Assembly: GCA_020747015.1 (NCBI GenBank) | Contig: JAGTJM010000004.1 | Span: 1,178,001 to 1,242,000 of the forward strand | Reading direction: 5' to 3' | From: Pyrenochaeta sp. MPI-SDFR-AT-0127 | Lineage: Eukaryota > Ascomycota > Dothideomycetes > Pleosporales > Cucurbitariaceae | Length of the DNA stretch: 64,000 bases | Shown: one piece after another, positions 1 through 12,236 of the stretch | Layout: each line of letters opens with the position of its first letter | Position numbering within the stretch: position 1 is the stretch's first letter | Translations under genes and position numbers: made by a program | The notes under the pieces: model-generated | Database searches by the model: none | What the model was told of the DNA's origin: nothing | The model's input: only the letters and a program-made list of their open reading frames with translations

Positions 1-2059
1 GACCAACTTGAAGATCCGGTGGGACTTCGGTTTCACTGTGGTTATCTTGGGCAGAAGTCGCCGGCTTGGATCTTGGAACTCGAGCCTCAGACCAAGCATG
101 TTTTGTGCGAGAGCGAGATCGAGGAAGGGATGGTAATGAAGCTCGTATACAGTGTGTGGGGAATCTAGGACATCCCTCATTGTCCCCAGCAATTAGCTAT
201 CCGTATCTCGTCCTCCTGAGATATTTTCATGTTGTCCATTTCGTCAGGCAACTATACCGCCCCGGTTTGCGAACGGACTAGATGAGACCGTCCAGCCTTA
301 TGAGGGCAGTGAGAAAGCTTCAAGGAGGGACCGCAATAGTTACTCCACAATCACCGTAGCATCGCGCCAGTCCTGTCATAAAGGTAGATCCTGTGGATAC
401 TAGGTTCTTGTGCGACTTGTGCGTGCGTCGGTAGAGCGTGCAGCCATGAAATAGTCCGAGTGTTCAGGAATTCGCTACACCTTAAAATCTTTTCCTGGCT
501 TTGTATGCATGCGCGCTGAACATCTCCGCAATGCCAACATCAACCAGTCAATCTCCGATACTGTGGATAGTCAAGGGTGGGGATCGTCATCAACTTTGTT
601 GGCTTGCAGATCCGCTCGGACAGCCTTTTGCATTCCGCTTTTTCCGCAGGCGATCAGTGCAGAGCCAGGAATCCTTTCCTGGCTCACATCAACTCAAAAC
701 AGGCGAACAGGAACAAAAATTGCTCGGCGAACGACGTGCTCTTCGGGCTTGTTACCGTCTTGACGACTCGTGTTTTTGCTGATCGCCATTCGGTCCTTTG
801 GCTTAGTTCCCGTTCTTGTGGGCACTATTCCTTGCAGCCGAGACGTGGTTCGTCGCCACAAAAGCAAATTCAGTGTTCAGCCTCACTCAGCAAAACGCCA
901 AAGGAGGCAGTGAAAACTGAACAACGGATCTTGCCTTGGGGCCGTTAGTGTACCGGCGAAGAACACGGGTTAGGTTTAAGAGCTGCCTCGTCGCGAAGTG
1001 TTGGTGTCGCAGGTCGCCACGGATGGACCGAGCAGGTGAACAATTAAGGGACGAAAAACCTGGTGTATGGGAGCGGCCCATGGCGGAACACTTTATTGCT
1101 AATATGATGCGAGGGTACGCAATCCTAGTGATTCGCAAACGAACCATAGGTTGCAGCGCTTGATACTTCCGCAGTTGGGGAATTTCTGGCATTACGACCG
1201 CACGTCAGACCGCCCTTCATTTAGGGGGCATGTAACCTAAGGAAGTACTTCCTAATCGCGAATGACGCCGTGCGGAGAGCTCGCCACACCTACCCGTGAC
1301 GCACTTTAGAACAACAACGCTTGATTCAGGTCCATACGCGTTCTCGACCGTTGGGCAAAAAAACTTTGACAGCACGATGTTTGAGAAACCTTCGAAACTA
1401 CGTGTTATGCACCCGAATGACTTTTTGCTGCCTCATCTGTCGCTCAATCCATGGCCTTGAAAAAGTAAACATACATTAGGAAGATGTTCCCCGCATTACG
1501 TCTTCATGGTTACGCAAACGTAGATACGATGCAGGATTCTTCGACCCGCTCAATCGATCTATCTGGGGATGTGGGATCCTTTGCGCATCAACGTGCTCAG
1601 AGTGGGTACCTTGCAGGAGAAGCGAAGCCCAAAATGTGCCACAAAGATGGGTCTATCCGGTTCCGTATGCAGGTCATGACAGGCGTTTCATCGTGATTTG
1701 ACGGCTAATCCTCGCTTTTCCTAGGGTAAGGGATATGATCGACTAGGCAGGCGATTGTTTTGTCATGTCGGATCCACACACGTGCCCCACGAGTAACGGT
1801 CAGCAGCATTCAACCCTGTTGTGTTCAGTGATAACATCAAGATACGAAAACCTTGTGTTGACTCGCGGAACTTTCATGTCGGCACTATTCCCCTGACCAT
1901 CTTTTAGCTTCCGTAATGGAGGCTCTCAGACGTAGAAAGAATGGAGACCCTGCCCACCGCTGCAGCGACTGAGCATCTCAAATTGCGTTCGACTCCATAA
2001 TACCACCGCCATCCACCTGGTCCTTATCATCTGTTTCCAAGTTCTCGTCATCCGCAAAG
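1..2059. other. Gene-free left edge
   Basis: No reading frame here has a convincing start, a protein-like composition or a recognisable motif. The longest open stretches (about 100-120 codons) mostly begin at non-ATG codons and overlap each other on both strands. The last few hundred bases probably hold the promoter of the 7TM gene that starts at 2060. Confidence 0.6.
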
Positions 2060-3673
2060 ATGAACGATGAATTTCGGGACGACCCTTCCTTCCAGCCTTG
2101 GGGTCCGCTCATCTCGCCAAACTATGTCAACGAGCCCATTACCACAGCCGATATTATCATAGCTTCTGTGGTTTGGGGATTAACCCTCATCAATGTCATT
2201 GTCGCGATATTCCTCATCTATAAGCAGACGAAAGAATCACGGTCGCCGTTAAAAAGCGTTTACGTTTGGATGATATGGCTGGAGCTCATTGTATGCTTCG
2301 TTATGGGGCTTGAATGCTACCTCCACCTTTTGAAGTATATTCGACCAAGTAAGCACACGATACACCATTATGGAAGTTTTCATGGCTGATTTTCATAGGT
2401 TTCGCATTTTATGTGACCATTCGTAAGCAGTGGGACAGAATATCGCCAAAGACGAGAGCTGACCATATGTAGTTTTCTGGTGGTGCATTCAAGTCCAGCT
2501 CCTACTACAGATCATCATTAATCGTATTCGAGTCATCGTGCCTGACCGACGACATTCAAAGATGATCATGATTGGGACTGCGGTTTTTGTTACCGCGATC
2601 AACATCAGCGTCTTCAACATCTGGATACCTGCGCGATTACAGATCAGCCATAAGTAAGTTTGCCACGTCATCCTAGTCCCTACCTGATCCGCATGATCAA
2701 TATGCAGAGATCCGAACCGGAGCATATCGTTCGTGATCTAGACACTAAAGCCCATGACTGTCGACAATTGCTTGAAGTGATGATATCTATGGTCCGAGCG
2801 AACTAACTCCTTCTTAGGTACCACATCATCAATGAATACTGGGATCGCATTGAGAAAGGACTGTACCTTATAGTGGATGCTATATTGAATTGGTATTTCC
2901 TCAAAACTGTCAAGTCGAATCTCATCAACAATGGCCTCACCAAATACAACAAGCTGGTTCGCTTCAATCAAAAGATCGTGGTTCTTTCGCTACTCATGGA
3001 CGTCATGATCATTGCCGCCATGTCGATACCTAATTCTTTTGTGTAAGCGAAGCGCTTAGCCTCTCTACTCGAGCCTGGCATACTGACACAACACAGATAC
3101 ATTCAATTTCACCCTCTCGCCTACATGGTCAAACTCAATATTGAAATGACAATGGCGAACCTGATCAAACGCATCGCCATATCAACGTCGCGTAAGACCG
3201 GAAAAGCATCGATTGCTCAGGAATTCAAGTCTTCCTCCAACATGTCCACAACAAATCGCAAGTCTGGGACATTTGTGAAGAAGTCCCAACGGGGTTCAAT
3301 TCACGAACTCGCAAGTATCGTGTCTTTCACAGCAGACTCTAAAGCGACAGAACGTGTCATTAGCTTCGCGCCAGTGGGCAACCAAATCAAGCAAACAAAG
3401 GAAATTACAGTGAGCAACGAGCCGAATCCATTCTTCGAGCGAAATCGACGAGGATCCGAGATCGAGATAACCGGTGGCTACGCTGGCGGAAAGACACAAG
3501 GAGTATTGGTAGATGAGCGGATGCTGGGAAGACCGAAGAGCTTGGAAAGCGTCACAGAAGGAAACGAGAGTTTGAAGAGTGCCGAGATACCAAAAAGGGG
3601 CCCAGAGGATAGTGATGATGAGGCAGCACTAGTTGGGCAGAAGTTGAGGATGTGGGGGCGACGGCCAAGTTGA
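2060..3673 (+). CDS. Seven-transmembrane fungal membrane protein (PTH11/SAT4-like type)
   Basis: Five exons join in frame: 2060-2348, 2399-2422, 2473-2653, 2818-3042 and 3097-3673, giving 431 residues. The first three introns start GTAAGC, GTAAGC and GTAAGT. Seven hydrophobic helices can be followed through the joined product. The first is near residues 30-55, and the last, read from the fifth exon, contains YIQFHPLAYMVK. A soluble Ser/Lys/Glu-rich tail of about 150 residues follows. The motif WDRIEKGLYLIVDA before helix 5 is typical of a family of uncharacterised ascomycete plasma-membrane proteins distantly like PTH11 receptors. A receptor or sensor role is inference. The third intron (164 bp) is unusually long and could hide a small alternative exon near 2707-2740. 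The 24-nt second exon is easy to miss. Confidence 0.75.
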
Positions 3674-4898
3674 GCCTATGGCTAAAAAGATAGACTCTTG
3701 CGTTACACTGCGGGATAGACTTAATGACTATAGATGCCCATGAGCAAACCCTTAATAAGTTCTGCGAGCACCGTCCGGTCTTGCATAGCCGAACGATGGA
3801 AGTACCAGCCTTTCAACTAAAGTCATGCCTTCGGCCGCCGCCGCCGCCGCCGCCGCCGGCGGACCACTGTGACTTTAGACACTGTTCACTTGTTTGACAA
3901 ATCATCAGTCCAGCCTGCCATTTGCAGTGGAGCTACAGATTCGCTCCGGATATGTCGCAAACCAACAAGCATTGAAGTGGGTTGATTCACCTCTTCTCTT
4001 TTGTACTTCCCCCTTCTTGGTGGTGTCGTGTAGTTTCTCAGGCCGCGTAAGCTCGGGGCAAATGGATCAAATACCAAGACGAGAATCTTCATAGGCGAAA
4101 CAGGGGACGAAACGCAATACAAATGCTTTACTGATGCAGTAAAATATCTGGTCGTAATGTTTAACAGTACAGTTGCAGATGGTGTAGAGAGCAAAGGACC
4201 CGCCGCGACCTGTATTTACCGCTCTAGAGAGGCGGGGCTGTAGGAAGTGGGCAAAGAAACTCGGAGGTTGCCCAAATAAGCGACCGAGGATACAATTGTG
4301 TACATTCCGAGGGCGGTTTGAGAAGAAAAGAATATGCCACAGTTGTAATACCAAGACGGTCAACATCAAACGTTTTCTTGACATTCTCAAACCTCATCTT
4401 CTCAACGAGCAAGGCTAGCGTTATCACGATTACACAACGGAAACGTAACATAGCGATCTATTCCATTTCCTCATACTTCAGCGCACTTTGGATCGTGCTG
4501 CTCAGCATATGCTACATATCCCAACAGCAGTCATCCAGCGTAGGGATCGAATCTGACAAGGCTTATTGATCATCGTCTCCACGCCCCGAAAGAAACACTT
4601 TAGGGGCTTCCAAAGATTGCGATTAGCGAAGACAGAGGCTTGGAAAGTTCTAGGTTCATGCGTCTGATTGTGCTGACTAGCACAGTGAAGTGGGGTTGTT
4701 GAGCTGTTCTAGTTCCTCGGAGATTGGACACCACTTCAGACATACAAATTGAGCTAAAATGCCTAGTTCGCAAAGCTAACAACTGTACTCATCACGGAAT
4801 AGTTCGTAATCAGGTATTTGCCACCACACATTGACTCATTCCTTGACGAGAAGAGTGAAATATTTCGCAGCATTGAATACATGGCAATGAGGCATGAA
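3674..4898. other. Intergenic region
   Basis: No gene is supported here. It separates the 3' end of the 7TM gene from the 3' end of the convergent flavin monooxygenase. Apart from a GCC trinucleotide run near 3834 I see nothing structured. Confidence 0.6.
3833..3859. repeat. (GCC)n microsatellite
   Basis: About nine uninterrupted GCC units lie in otherwise unbiased intergenic sequence. The run is followed by GGCGGACC, so it could fold back weakly. Slippage is likely to make it polymorphic between strains. Confidence 0.9.
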
Positions 4899-6803
4899 TC
4901 AGCGCTCCCTATAACTTGGCCCTTGAGTCGCTCTCCGCCCAGCAAGACCCTCCTCAATGCCCTTGATCTGCAAGGCCAAGATTCTGCTGAAGTATCTCGA
5001 GATAGCCAGATTGCCTCCCATGAACCACAGTCCTGGATGGCCACTCTTCTGCCACATCGTTCGAAACTCGCCTTCCTCATTGAAGCCCCATACGTCATTC
5101 ACCCTGTCCCCGACCTCGTCGCCGAAGATGAGTCGGGCCTGAGTACTCATGTTCTGATACCCTGTTGCGAAGACAATTTCGTCTGCGTCAAGCTTTGTAC
5201 CATCGGCGAACTCGATGCCGTTAGGTAGAATCTGTTCAATCTCTTGACCCTGCTTTACTTTGATCTTGCCGTCGATGATGAGCTGCGAGGCACCAACGTC
5301 AATGTAGTATCCTCCACCGCGCTGGAAGTACTTCATGAGTAGACCGGCATCCATTGGCCCACTATCTGTTTTGAACCCTACCGCATTGAGACCATCGAGG
5401 ATCTTCTTATCATGTTCGTGCTGGACCTTTGTGCACTTGATCTGTTGCACCTTGAAGAGCTCACTCGGCATTCCCCACAAGAATATGTCGGCGTCTTCAA
5501 CCGGCGGCGCGTCTTCATCATAGAGGCCTTTCAGGCCGATGTCGGTAATCGCTTCGGAAGAGATGACGCAAGTTGTGCTACGCTGTACCATTGTGACGTC
5601 GTAACCCTGCTCATAAAAGTCTTGGGCAATGTCGTGACCGGAATTGCAGCAACCGACCACGATGGCTTTTTTGCCTTTCGACTTGGGAGTTGCACCGGGA
5701 TGCTCAGAGCTATGGCAAAGTCGATCGCCCTTGAAGCTTTCCATACCTTTTACAGTGGGAAAATTCTTCTTGCCTGAATGGCCCGTAGCTTGAACGATGT
5801 GGTTTGGATGCAGGGTTTTTGTTTCCACGCTGCCATCTGCCTTTCGGCGTTCGACTGTCACCGTCCATTGCTTCTTGCTCTCATCCCATGAGGTAGACTT
5901 GAGATCCGTTGAAGTCCATGCGTTCAATTCCAGAAGATTGACGTATGCTTCGAACCACTCCCCCAACTTGTCCTTTGGTGTGAAGACTGGCCAGTGAGGT
6001 GGGAATGGGATATAGGGCATATGATCGTACCAAACTGGATCATGGAGCACAAGTTGTTTGTATCGCTTGCGCCAATTGTCGCCCACACGCTCGTTTTGGT
6101 CGATCATGAGTGAGGGAACACCAAGCATCTTCAAGCGTGCAGCGACCGTGAGCCCACCTTGGCCAGCTCCGATTATGAGGACCTTTGGGTCAATCTCAGC
6201 TTTCTCAACATCTCGTCGCTCCTTCCAGTTTTTCCTCGTCGGATCGCCACCATGCTTGACACCTCGGCCTCTCCGGTGATTGACTGGCTCCTCGTGACCC
6301 TTCAATTCAGTCAAAACGGTGTAGAGCGTGAACAGCTTCCATTGTCCGTTCTCTTCTCCTAGATTAGCAACACCCTCTCCTCGTCCAACGTCTGTTTCAA
6401 ACGTAATGAAGAATGAAATCCCATTGACGTCCCCCCAAGCATCAATAGGCCCGAATTTTGGTGCCCGAAATGTTGAACTCTTATCTACTTCGACCTTGGT
6501 CAAGTGCACCTTACTTGCGTCCAGATACTTCTTGATACTGTCGCTTCCTTTGGCAGTCCTCAAGTCCCAGGTCAAGGCCAGATGGTCTCTCCAATAGCTC
6601 GTATCCTTGAAGAAGAGGCTCGCGATGGCAGCATGATCTTTCTTCGACAACGCATCATTGAAGCGGGTGAAAATGTCAGAAGCGACCTTCTCTGCATCGA
6701 CTGCCTCATTCGTAGATGTTTTTGGGTATTGCCCAAGCGGGAGATTGACCGATCCAAGCTCTGGGCGCTCGCTCGATGGGATGGAATTGTCGCCCACGCC
6801 CAT
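4899..6803 (-). CDS. Flavin-dependent monooxygenase with N-terminal NTF2-like domain
   Basis: Single-exon gene of 634 residues from the first ATG (6803); the frame is open further upstream but only from a GTG. Residues about 40-170 form a SnoaL/NTF2-like region. The Rossmann FAD motif GAGQGG lies near residue 212. An FMO-type segment (FKGDRLCHSSEHPG) lies near 357, a NADPH-binding motif GCCNSG near 384, and the late FATGY motif near 570. This domain order matches fungal YUCCA-like or Baeyer-Villiger-like flavin monooxygenases, which hydroxylate or oxygenate small organic substrates in the cytosol. The substrate cannot be told from sequence. The next gene upstream on the same strand is an MFS permease, so joint handling of one compound is possible but unproven. 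Confidence 0.88.
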   Translation of the reverse strand: MGVGDNSIPSSERPELGSVNLPLGQYPKTSTNEAVDAEKVASDIFTRFNDALSKKDHAAIASLFFKDTSYWRDHLALTWDLRTAKGSDSIKKYLDASKVHLTKVEVDKSSTFRAPKFGPIDAWGDVNGISFFITFETDVGRGEGVANLGEENGQWKLFTLYTVLTELKGHEEPVNHRRGRGVKHGGDPTRKNWKERRDVEKAEIDPKVLIIGAGQGGLTVAARLKMLGVPSLMIDQNERVGDNWRKRYKQLVLHDPVWYDHMPYIPFPPHWPVFTPKDKLGEWFEAYVNLLELNAWTSTDLKSTSWDESKKQWTVTVERRKADGSVETKTLHPNHIVQATGHSGKKNFPTVKGMESFKGDRLCHSSEHPGATPKSKGKKAIVVGCCNSGHDIAQDFYEQGYDVTMVQRSTTCVISSEAITDIGLKGLYDEDAPPVEDADIFLWGMPSELFKVQQIKCTKVQHEHDKKILDGLNAVGFKTDSGPMDAGLLMKYFQRGGGYYIDVGASQLIIDGKIKVKQGQEIEQILPNGIEFADGTKLDADEIVFATGYQNMSTQARLIFGDEVGDRVNDVWGFNEEGEFRTMWQKSGHPGLWFMGGNLAISRYFSRILALQIKGIEEGLAGRRATQGPSYRER

Positions 6804-7547
6804 GTTGTGCTGATGGCCTGTATGAAAGGAGGGGTACAGGTAGGGGATATGCACAGTACACAGGCCACGAGATTGATGTGAAATATGATGAATGCAAAGG
6901 AGGATGCTTGCAGGAGCTGATATAGATTCGAGGATCGGATCTCAGCACAACATCCGGGATACCGTGTTCGTGTAACAGCCAATACCATCATGTGTTCTTG
7001 TCCGAAAGCGGGTCGTGGTTTGCTCGGCACACCTTCCGCGCCTTCCAAGTGCGGGGAGCATGGAAGCTCTCCGCGGCCCCCATATGCGCGAACACCAGCC
7101 TTCCCATCGTCCATCCCCACCATACCCCGCGTAATGGCATCAAAGTGCGAAAAATTCCTGGGTTGAGACTATCGGCTTGCTTTGCTAGGCCATCACAGCA
7201 GCAGGATAAAGTCGACATGCAATGCTGTGATGACGTGTTGCTTACTGCCGCTTGCTAGTGCGAACACTACCATAGCATCCAGGTATCTGAAGAGTACCCG
7301 GCAGAACGGTTCCGAGCCGAGCATCACGGATTCGGATTGATGGAGCATGTCCAGGACTGATGGAAGAACAAAAACACGTATGTTGATCGACAAGATGCAG
7401 GTATAGTTGGAAGCTTGATGCTATCCGCCGCCTGGGGCTGGAGCAGTCCAAGATCCGATTTGGACCGCAGAAGAGTCCAATTATCATAAACTCTGTCAGA
7501 AACTTCGCCAATCAACCACATGCAAGCAACCTTCCGCCCGAAACGCA
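6804..7547. other. Promoter region of the monooxygenase
   Basis: No gene is supported. Open frames on the minus strand are extensions or shadows of the monooxygenase reading frame without plausible starts. The stretch lies between the monooxygenase start and the stop codon of the permease transcribed in the same direction. Confidence 0.55.
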
Positions 7548-9358
7548 TCATGGAGCATAGCGGAACCCTTCAACGCCTTCCAAAGCTGGTCTCTTGCCTT
7601 CGTCTGCAAGCTTGTTCAATCGCCTGAAATGCATCGACATGCCCAATGTGACAGCTACGAACAGGATCTGCATCGCAATTGTTGCCCACATCCCTGGCAA
7701 GTATTTCTGCTTTTATGTCAGTAACTTTATCCATACAGAAACGTCAGAAAACGTCAGAATACGTACCGGAGCATCCTTGGCCTGAAAGATTGTGCTACCC
7801 GTAACACCGCCAGCAGCACCCACGGAGATCATGGCAGCGGCGACAACTGCGCGCTTCTGCACCTTGGCAGTCTGGTTATTGGCATACGCCAATGTTGCGG
7901 GAATGTTGCCCTGCGTGCCCCAGGTCGCCAAAAAGAGACCAAAATATCGCACGCCAGGAGGCCCACCGTATAGCACAATTAACAGCCCGACAATGGCAAT
8001 GACAGCCTGACCAGCCAGGATTGGATATCGCATGCGAATCTTATCCGAAAGCCAGGAGGTTGCAAGCGATGCAAAGACCGTGAAAACGTACGGTGGTGAA
8101 GAGAGAAGTTGCGCCTTTGCGTATGAGAAGCCCATACCCTGGCGGAGAATGATGGGCTGGAAGAAGGCTAAAGAGTACACGCTAGAAGCACACACGAAGT
8201 ACTGTATCGAGCTGATATTCATTAGCAAGCCTCCAACGCGAATGGCTGTTTGAGAAACTCACTAGATGCCAATCTTCCAATCCATCAGCATTTTCAATGA
8301 CTCTGACATGGTAGCATTCTTTGTCTGGGTGCCCGCCTTCTCGAGTGAAACACGTCTGATAGCAATATGCTTCTGGCGATCAGTCAAAAACTTGACTTTT
8401 TCGGGGACTGCGTGAAATCAGTTTCGAAGGCTTCTGAATTTTGTGGGCAATGCGCGCTTACATTCGACCAGGAAGAAAGGCGCGATGAATCCGGCAACAA
8501 TTGTGACTACACCTTCAATGATGAAGATCCATCGCCATCCCCTACGATACATGCCGTCGCCGACACTAATGAGTGACAATGCGTACGCAAACTAGTTTGG
8601 TCAGCCAGGTTCACTGAAGCTGCAATGAAGTGAACTTACGATAGGCCCGAATCCTGCTGCCAATAAGGCTGCCATGTAAAAGACTGAAACTCGTTTTGCT
8701 GTCTCGAACTGACGATACCACGATCCAATAATGTAAACAGCGCCTGGAAAGACTGCACAGATCGTTAGGTCCATCAATACGAAAAAGCCCAGATAGTTAC
8801 TTACGCCCAGCCTCGAATACGCCCAAAAAGGCTCGCAAGACAGTCAAGATCTTCCAATCATGAACGAAGCCCATACCGAGTACGCATGCACCCCAAGCAA
8901 TGATGAGAAATGAAAGCCAGAGCCGGGCACCGACACGGCGGATGATATAGTTTGATGGTAGTTCAAACAAGGCATAACCTACGAATTATTAGTAAATTTA
9001 ACGCTTATTCCGTTACTATATCATCGGACCCACCAATAAAGAAGACGAGCAATGCGATGTTGTATCGGTTGTTGATTGTGAGTTTCAAGTCGCCCGCGAG
9101 ACCTGCAATGTATGCGGCTGAAATGTTGGTTCTGTCAAGCAGCGACAATCCGAAAACGAAGCACAACATGGGAAAGACACGCCAGTCTGCCTTTTTCCTG
9201 TATTATTGTGAGCTGATGCTTCGATGTTTAAAAGCATGCTTCAAGACTTACACAATCTCAGCCTCTTCTTCTGGCGTCCAGTCGATCTCAGGCTCATTGG
9301 CCGAGGAGTCATCGTACGCCTTCTCAGCATAGTCTACTTCTCGCTTTTCGTCTTCCAT
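7548..9358 (-). CDS. MFS anion:cation symporter (allantoate/nicotinate permease-like)
   Basis: Eight exons on the minus strand join in frame: 9358-9252, 9197-9034, 8978-8805, 8752-8640, 8591-8462, 8407-8263, 8211-7767 and 7706-7548, giving 478 residues. All introns are GT-AG and about 50-60 bp. The N-terminus is acidic and cytosolic. The segment with LLDRTNISAAYIAGL is characteristic of the Dal5/Tna1-type ACS family, and RGWRWIFIIEGVVTIV matches the family's helix 5-6 region. Twelve membrane segments can be followed. Members import organic anions such as allantoate, nicotinate, biotin or pantothenate at the plasma membrane. The substrate is not predictable here. The gene is co-oriented with the flavin monooxygenase downstream. 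Confidence 0.85.
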
Positions 9359-10619
9359 GGTCTCGGATTATGTGGCGTGCTTGATTCGAAAAATCAAACT
9401 TAAGAGAGTCTAGAAAATAGTGACAGTAGCTACCCCAGATTTGACCCGGGGATCGTCACGACTTTCTATCCCGAGAACGCGGTCGGCTAGATGATTTGCA
9501 TCACGTCGCGTGCTCCGGTATATAGCCGACATGATGCTCTTTATATCGAATGAGATTCATGTCAAGCACCAAAAACAGCATAATTGCACTTGGCAGTGGT
9601 GCGTTTCCCCAGCCGCCAAGACCACGGCTGTGGGACCGGAAGCTATGAATTGGTGAGGCGAAGTGGAATGCCAAGTCGTTCCGGCATGAGTCGAACATCG
9701 CGAGTCGATCTTTTCTAGCAGTTCCCCGGATTTTGGGGCCCCATGGCGGAAGCTTAAGTAGAGAAACTTCACTCACAGACGATTTGATTGAGTGGTATTA
9801 AGCGGAACGTGTCGCCGATATGAACTTTATGCGTCAGCCATGTGCATGATGCAGCGTTGGCTACGGAAATGTCATATTTCGATAGTCAAAAGTCACTCAT
9901 ACGGATTCCGGCTCCGGAAAAAGATAACCCTCCTCCATGAACATGCGTCTGCCGAAGAGAATACGCGTATACTAGATAATCAGCTGGGGGCGTCTATGCT
10001 TACAGGTCGTATCATCTCGATTGTATGTCAGCTGCCGTCGCACTATGAAACTGTCTGCGCAAATTATCATCGAGCCAACTATCCGGCTACTTGGGTCTAC
10101 TCGCAACGGTATCCACTGGCGAGCACGTACAAGGGTAGACCAAGTTTCCAAGCAAATACCACGTTGTCCTTACGAGCAGCTAAAACCATTATAGTCTGAA
10201 CACCCTAAATACGAGACCTATCTAGTGATAGTTGTGAACGTGATCAATGAGCTCTGGGATGACAGAATTGAGGTTTAAATCAGGTACCAGCATGTGCATG
10301 CAATCTCAAATTGAATTCCCTTAGCTGGCTCTGGATGTGCATGTATTCAATAGCTCAACCATACATTTCCGCATGGCAACGAAATACTGAATGCCGTAGG
10401 GCGTCAAGTATGTCGGTTCCAGAACATTCAGTTTCCTAAAGATTGGAAACAAGAATGTAGGGGTACAAGAGTATTAATGATCTATGTTGTCGCGAGAGTG
10501 ATATGCTAGGAACCATGAGCAAGAAACCTTAGACTTTGCCTGGTAATAGAATACATTTATAATAAATTGGAAAATCTATTCATATATCTTACATTCTAAT
10601 TGTGGAATCTGCCTGAAAA
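9359..10619. other. Intergenic region upstream of the MFS permease
   Basis: No gene is supported. The longest open frame (about 9792-10199, plus strand) starts at GTG and has random-looking composition. The right part from about 10400 is A/T-rich and probably contains the 3' end and polyadenylation signals of the CorA-like gene. Confidence 0.55.
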
Positions 10620-12236
10620 TCATGTTGTCGGTGACTTTTTCTCAAACAACGGCAGCAATTGTTCTTTCCTTCCGAGCCATATTCGTGCAAGTCGCTGATA
10701 CCAATACAAGTACGAAAGGATCGCCAAGATGGGTAACGCTACGGCCCAAAATATCCAAGACCGATTCTGGCCGGGCAAGAAGTCCCCACCCATGGAGAAG
10801 ATACTGGCCACAGTCGAGAGCGGTATGAACAGCATCGTCAGCACCGTGATCCGAGATAGGCTTTGTGCTGTGCTGTTGGATACGTGTGCTTCCTGAATCG
10901 TTACATACTGCAGATAACCCGTTGCGAAAGCTTCGACTGTTCCTTCTACTACGCCAGTCAAGTCTCTGATACTCCGCCAGCCTTCGACCTCCCACCTGGG
11001 GCCAGCAAAATTTGGAGAGTCCACGCCCAATGCTATGGCGTTGTCCTCCATCTCTAGCGCGAACTCCTTGATCGCAGCACGAGAGCCTACGATGAAATCG
11101 AAAAGGTCTCCACTCCAGCTTGAGTAGCTGCTCTTGGAAAAGCTAGCGAGGTAATTGTGGCGCATGGTGTGGGGACGGAACTCGGTTTTCTGAATGCTGA
11201 CAAGGTTTATGTATCGGCGGCGGATATACGCCATTAGTGTTGAAATAACCAAGCGCCTCGGGATCTCCACAACACTGAGGGGGTCATGGGTCGCATTTAT
11301 GCTGACGTTTGGAGAGTGGAATGATTGCAATGTGTCGTCGAACATTGAGCCGTAGCCTGGAGACGAGTAGGCCGATGCCCACTGCGAGCAATCGTCCGGC
11401 AACTGGTCAAGCGTATCGATCTCTGGGTTGAGAAAGTACTTGGGCATAGACGCCTCATCCTTCAGTCTCATCCTCAAAGGTATCAAAGCCCGACTCGTCA
11501 TGCACCTCACAAACTCCCCAGGGGGAGGGTCGACAAGCAGCACCGCATCCCACGATCCATCATCGCCTACCGTACTGCTCCAGAATGAGAGCGCATGGTG
11601 GCTTCTTGCTTCGTCGTAAATCAGCCCATTGCGATTATAAGTATGTAAGTACCGACAGACTCGCGTGTTGAAGACAAACACACCCATACCACTGCTGCTG
11701 CTCGCCTGGGCTACTGCATCTACTTCGACCCGGTTCGACGTCGCATATCGCAGGCGAAGATGTTTAAGGGAGTGTCTCTGGAATGGACTGCGATGATTGA
11801 AAGATGACGATGCTGGGTCCTCAAAGTGGCCGGCGAAGTAGCTAGGTGGTATGCGAAGTCGAGAGCCCAGGGCCAGAATGTGATTACACGGTAGGTCTTC
11901 TAGTATAAAAAGTCGCCGCCGTGGGGGTCGGCTGGTTGTTTCGTAAGGTGGTGGAACTGATTCTCCAAGGTAGAGGTCTAGCTCAGCAGCAGTGGTGAAG
12001 GATGTGATTTGGCGTTGTCGAGGCTCCGTGAAATCAATTACCGCGCATCGGCTTTCTTCGCGCTCAAGTGGCGATTGTTCTGCTAATGCTGCGGCGAAGC
12101 GAGGAAAGTATGGTTGTATCTGATGCTGTATCAAGCTCATATACTCGAGTTCTTGCTCGCTGAGGAAGTGGTAAGACGAGCCTGATGAGTTGGAGAAGCA
12201 GGAGGAGCCCTGGGAGTCTTTTTCGTTGAAGGCCAT
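10620..12236 (-). CDS. CorA-like Mg2+ transporter family protein
   Basis: Uninterrupted 538-residue gene with an ATG start. The large soluble N-terminal part is followed by a coiled, acidic segment (about residues 370-440) and two C-terminal membrane helices. The first helix contains TVLTMLFIPLSTVASIFSM and the second IFWAVALPILAILSYLYW, with a basic tail after it. This is the CorA topology. The canonical Gly-Met-Asn motif after helix 1 is replaced by Ser-Met-Gly-Gly-Asp, as in many fungal CorA-like proteins that may not carry Mg2+. The function is therefore uncertain: ion channel or membrane-associated signalling component. A HET-domain gene lies 1.3 kb upstream on the same strand. Confidence 0.85.
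   Translation of the reverse strand: MAFNEKDSQGSSCFSNSSGSSYHFLSEQELEYMSLIQHQIQPYFPRFAAALAEQSPLEREESRCAVIDFTEPRQRQITSFTTAAELDLYLGESVPPPYETTSRPPRRRLFILEDLPCNHILALGSRLRIPPSYFAGHFEDPASSSFNHRSPFQRHSLKHLRLRYATSNRVEVDAVAQASSSSGMGVFVFNTRVCRYLHTYNRNGLIYDEARSHHALSFWSSTVGDDGSWDAVLLVDPPPGEFVRCMTSRALIPLRMRLKDEASMPKYFLNPEIDTLDQLPDDCSQWASAYSSPGYGSMFDDTLQSFHSPNVSINATHDPLSVVEIPRRLVISTLMAYIRRRYINLVSIQKTEFRPHTMRHNYLASFSKSSYSSWSGDLFDFIVGSRAAIKEFALEMEDNAIALGVDSPNFAGPRWEVEGWRSIRDLTGVVEGTVEAFATGYLQYVTIQEAHVSNSTAQSLSRITVLTMLFIPLSTVASIFSMGGDFLPGQNRSWIFWAVALPILAILSYLYWYQRLARIWLGRKEQLLPLFEKKSPTT

Noticed and set aside
2707..2740. Extra small exon inside the third intron of the 7TM gene
   Set aside because: It can be joined in phase only with a poor donor (GTTCGT); the direct join keeps frame and fits the family better.
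6572..7123. 183-codon minus-strand frame overlapping the monooxygenase start
   Set aside because: Overlaps a well-supported gene in another frame and has no family features.
9792..10199. 135-codon plus-strand frame
   Set aside because: Starts with GTG, lacks motifs and lies in intergenic sequence.
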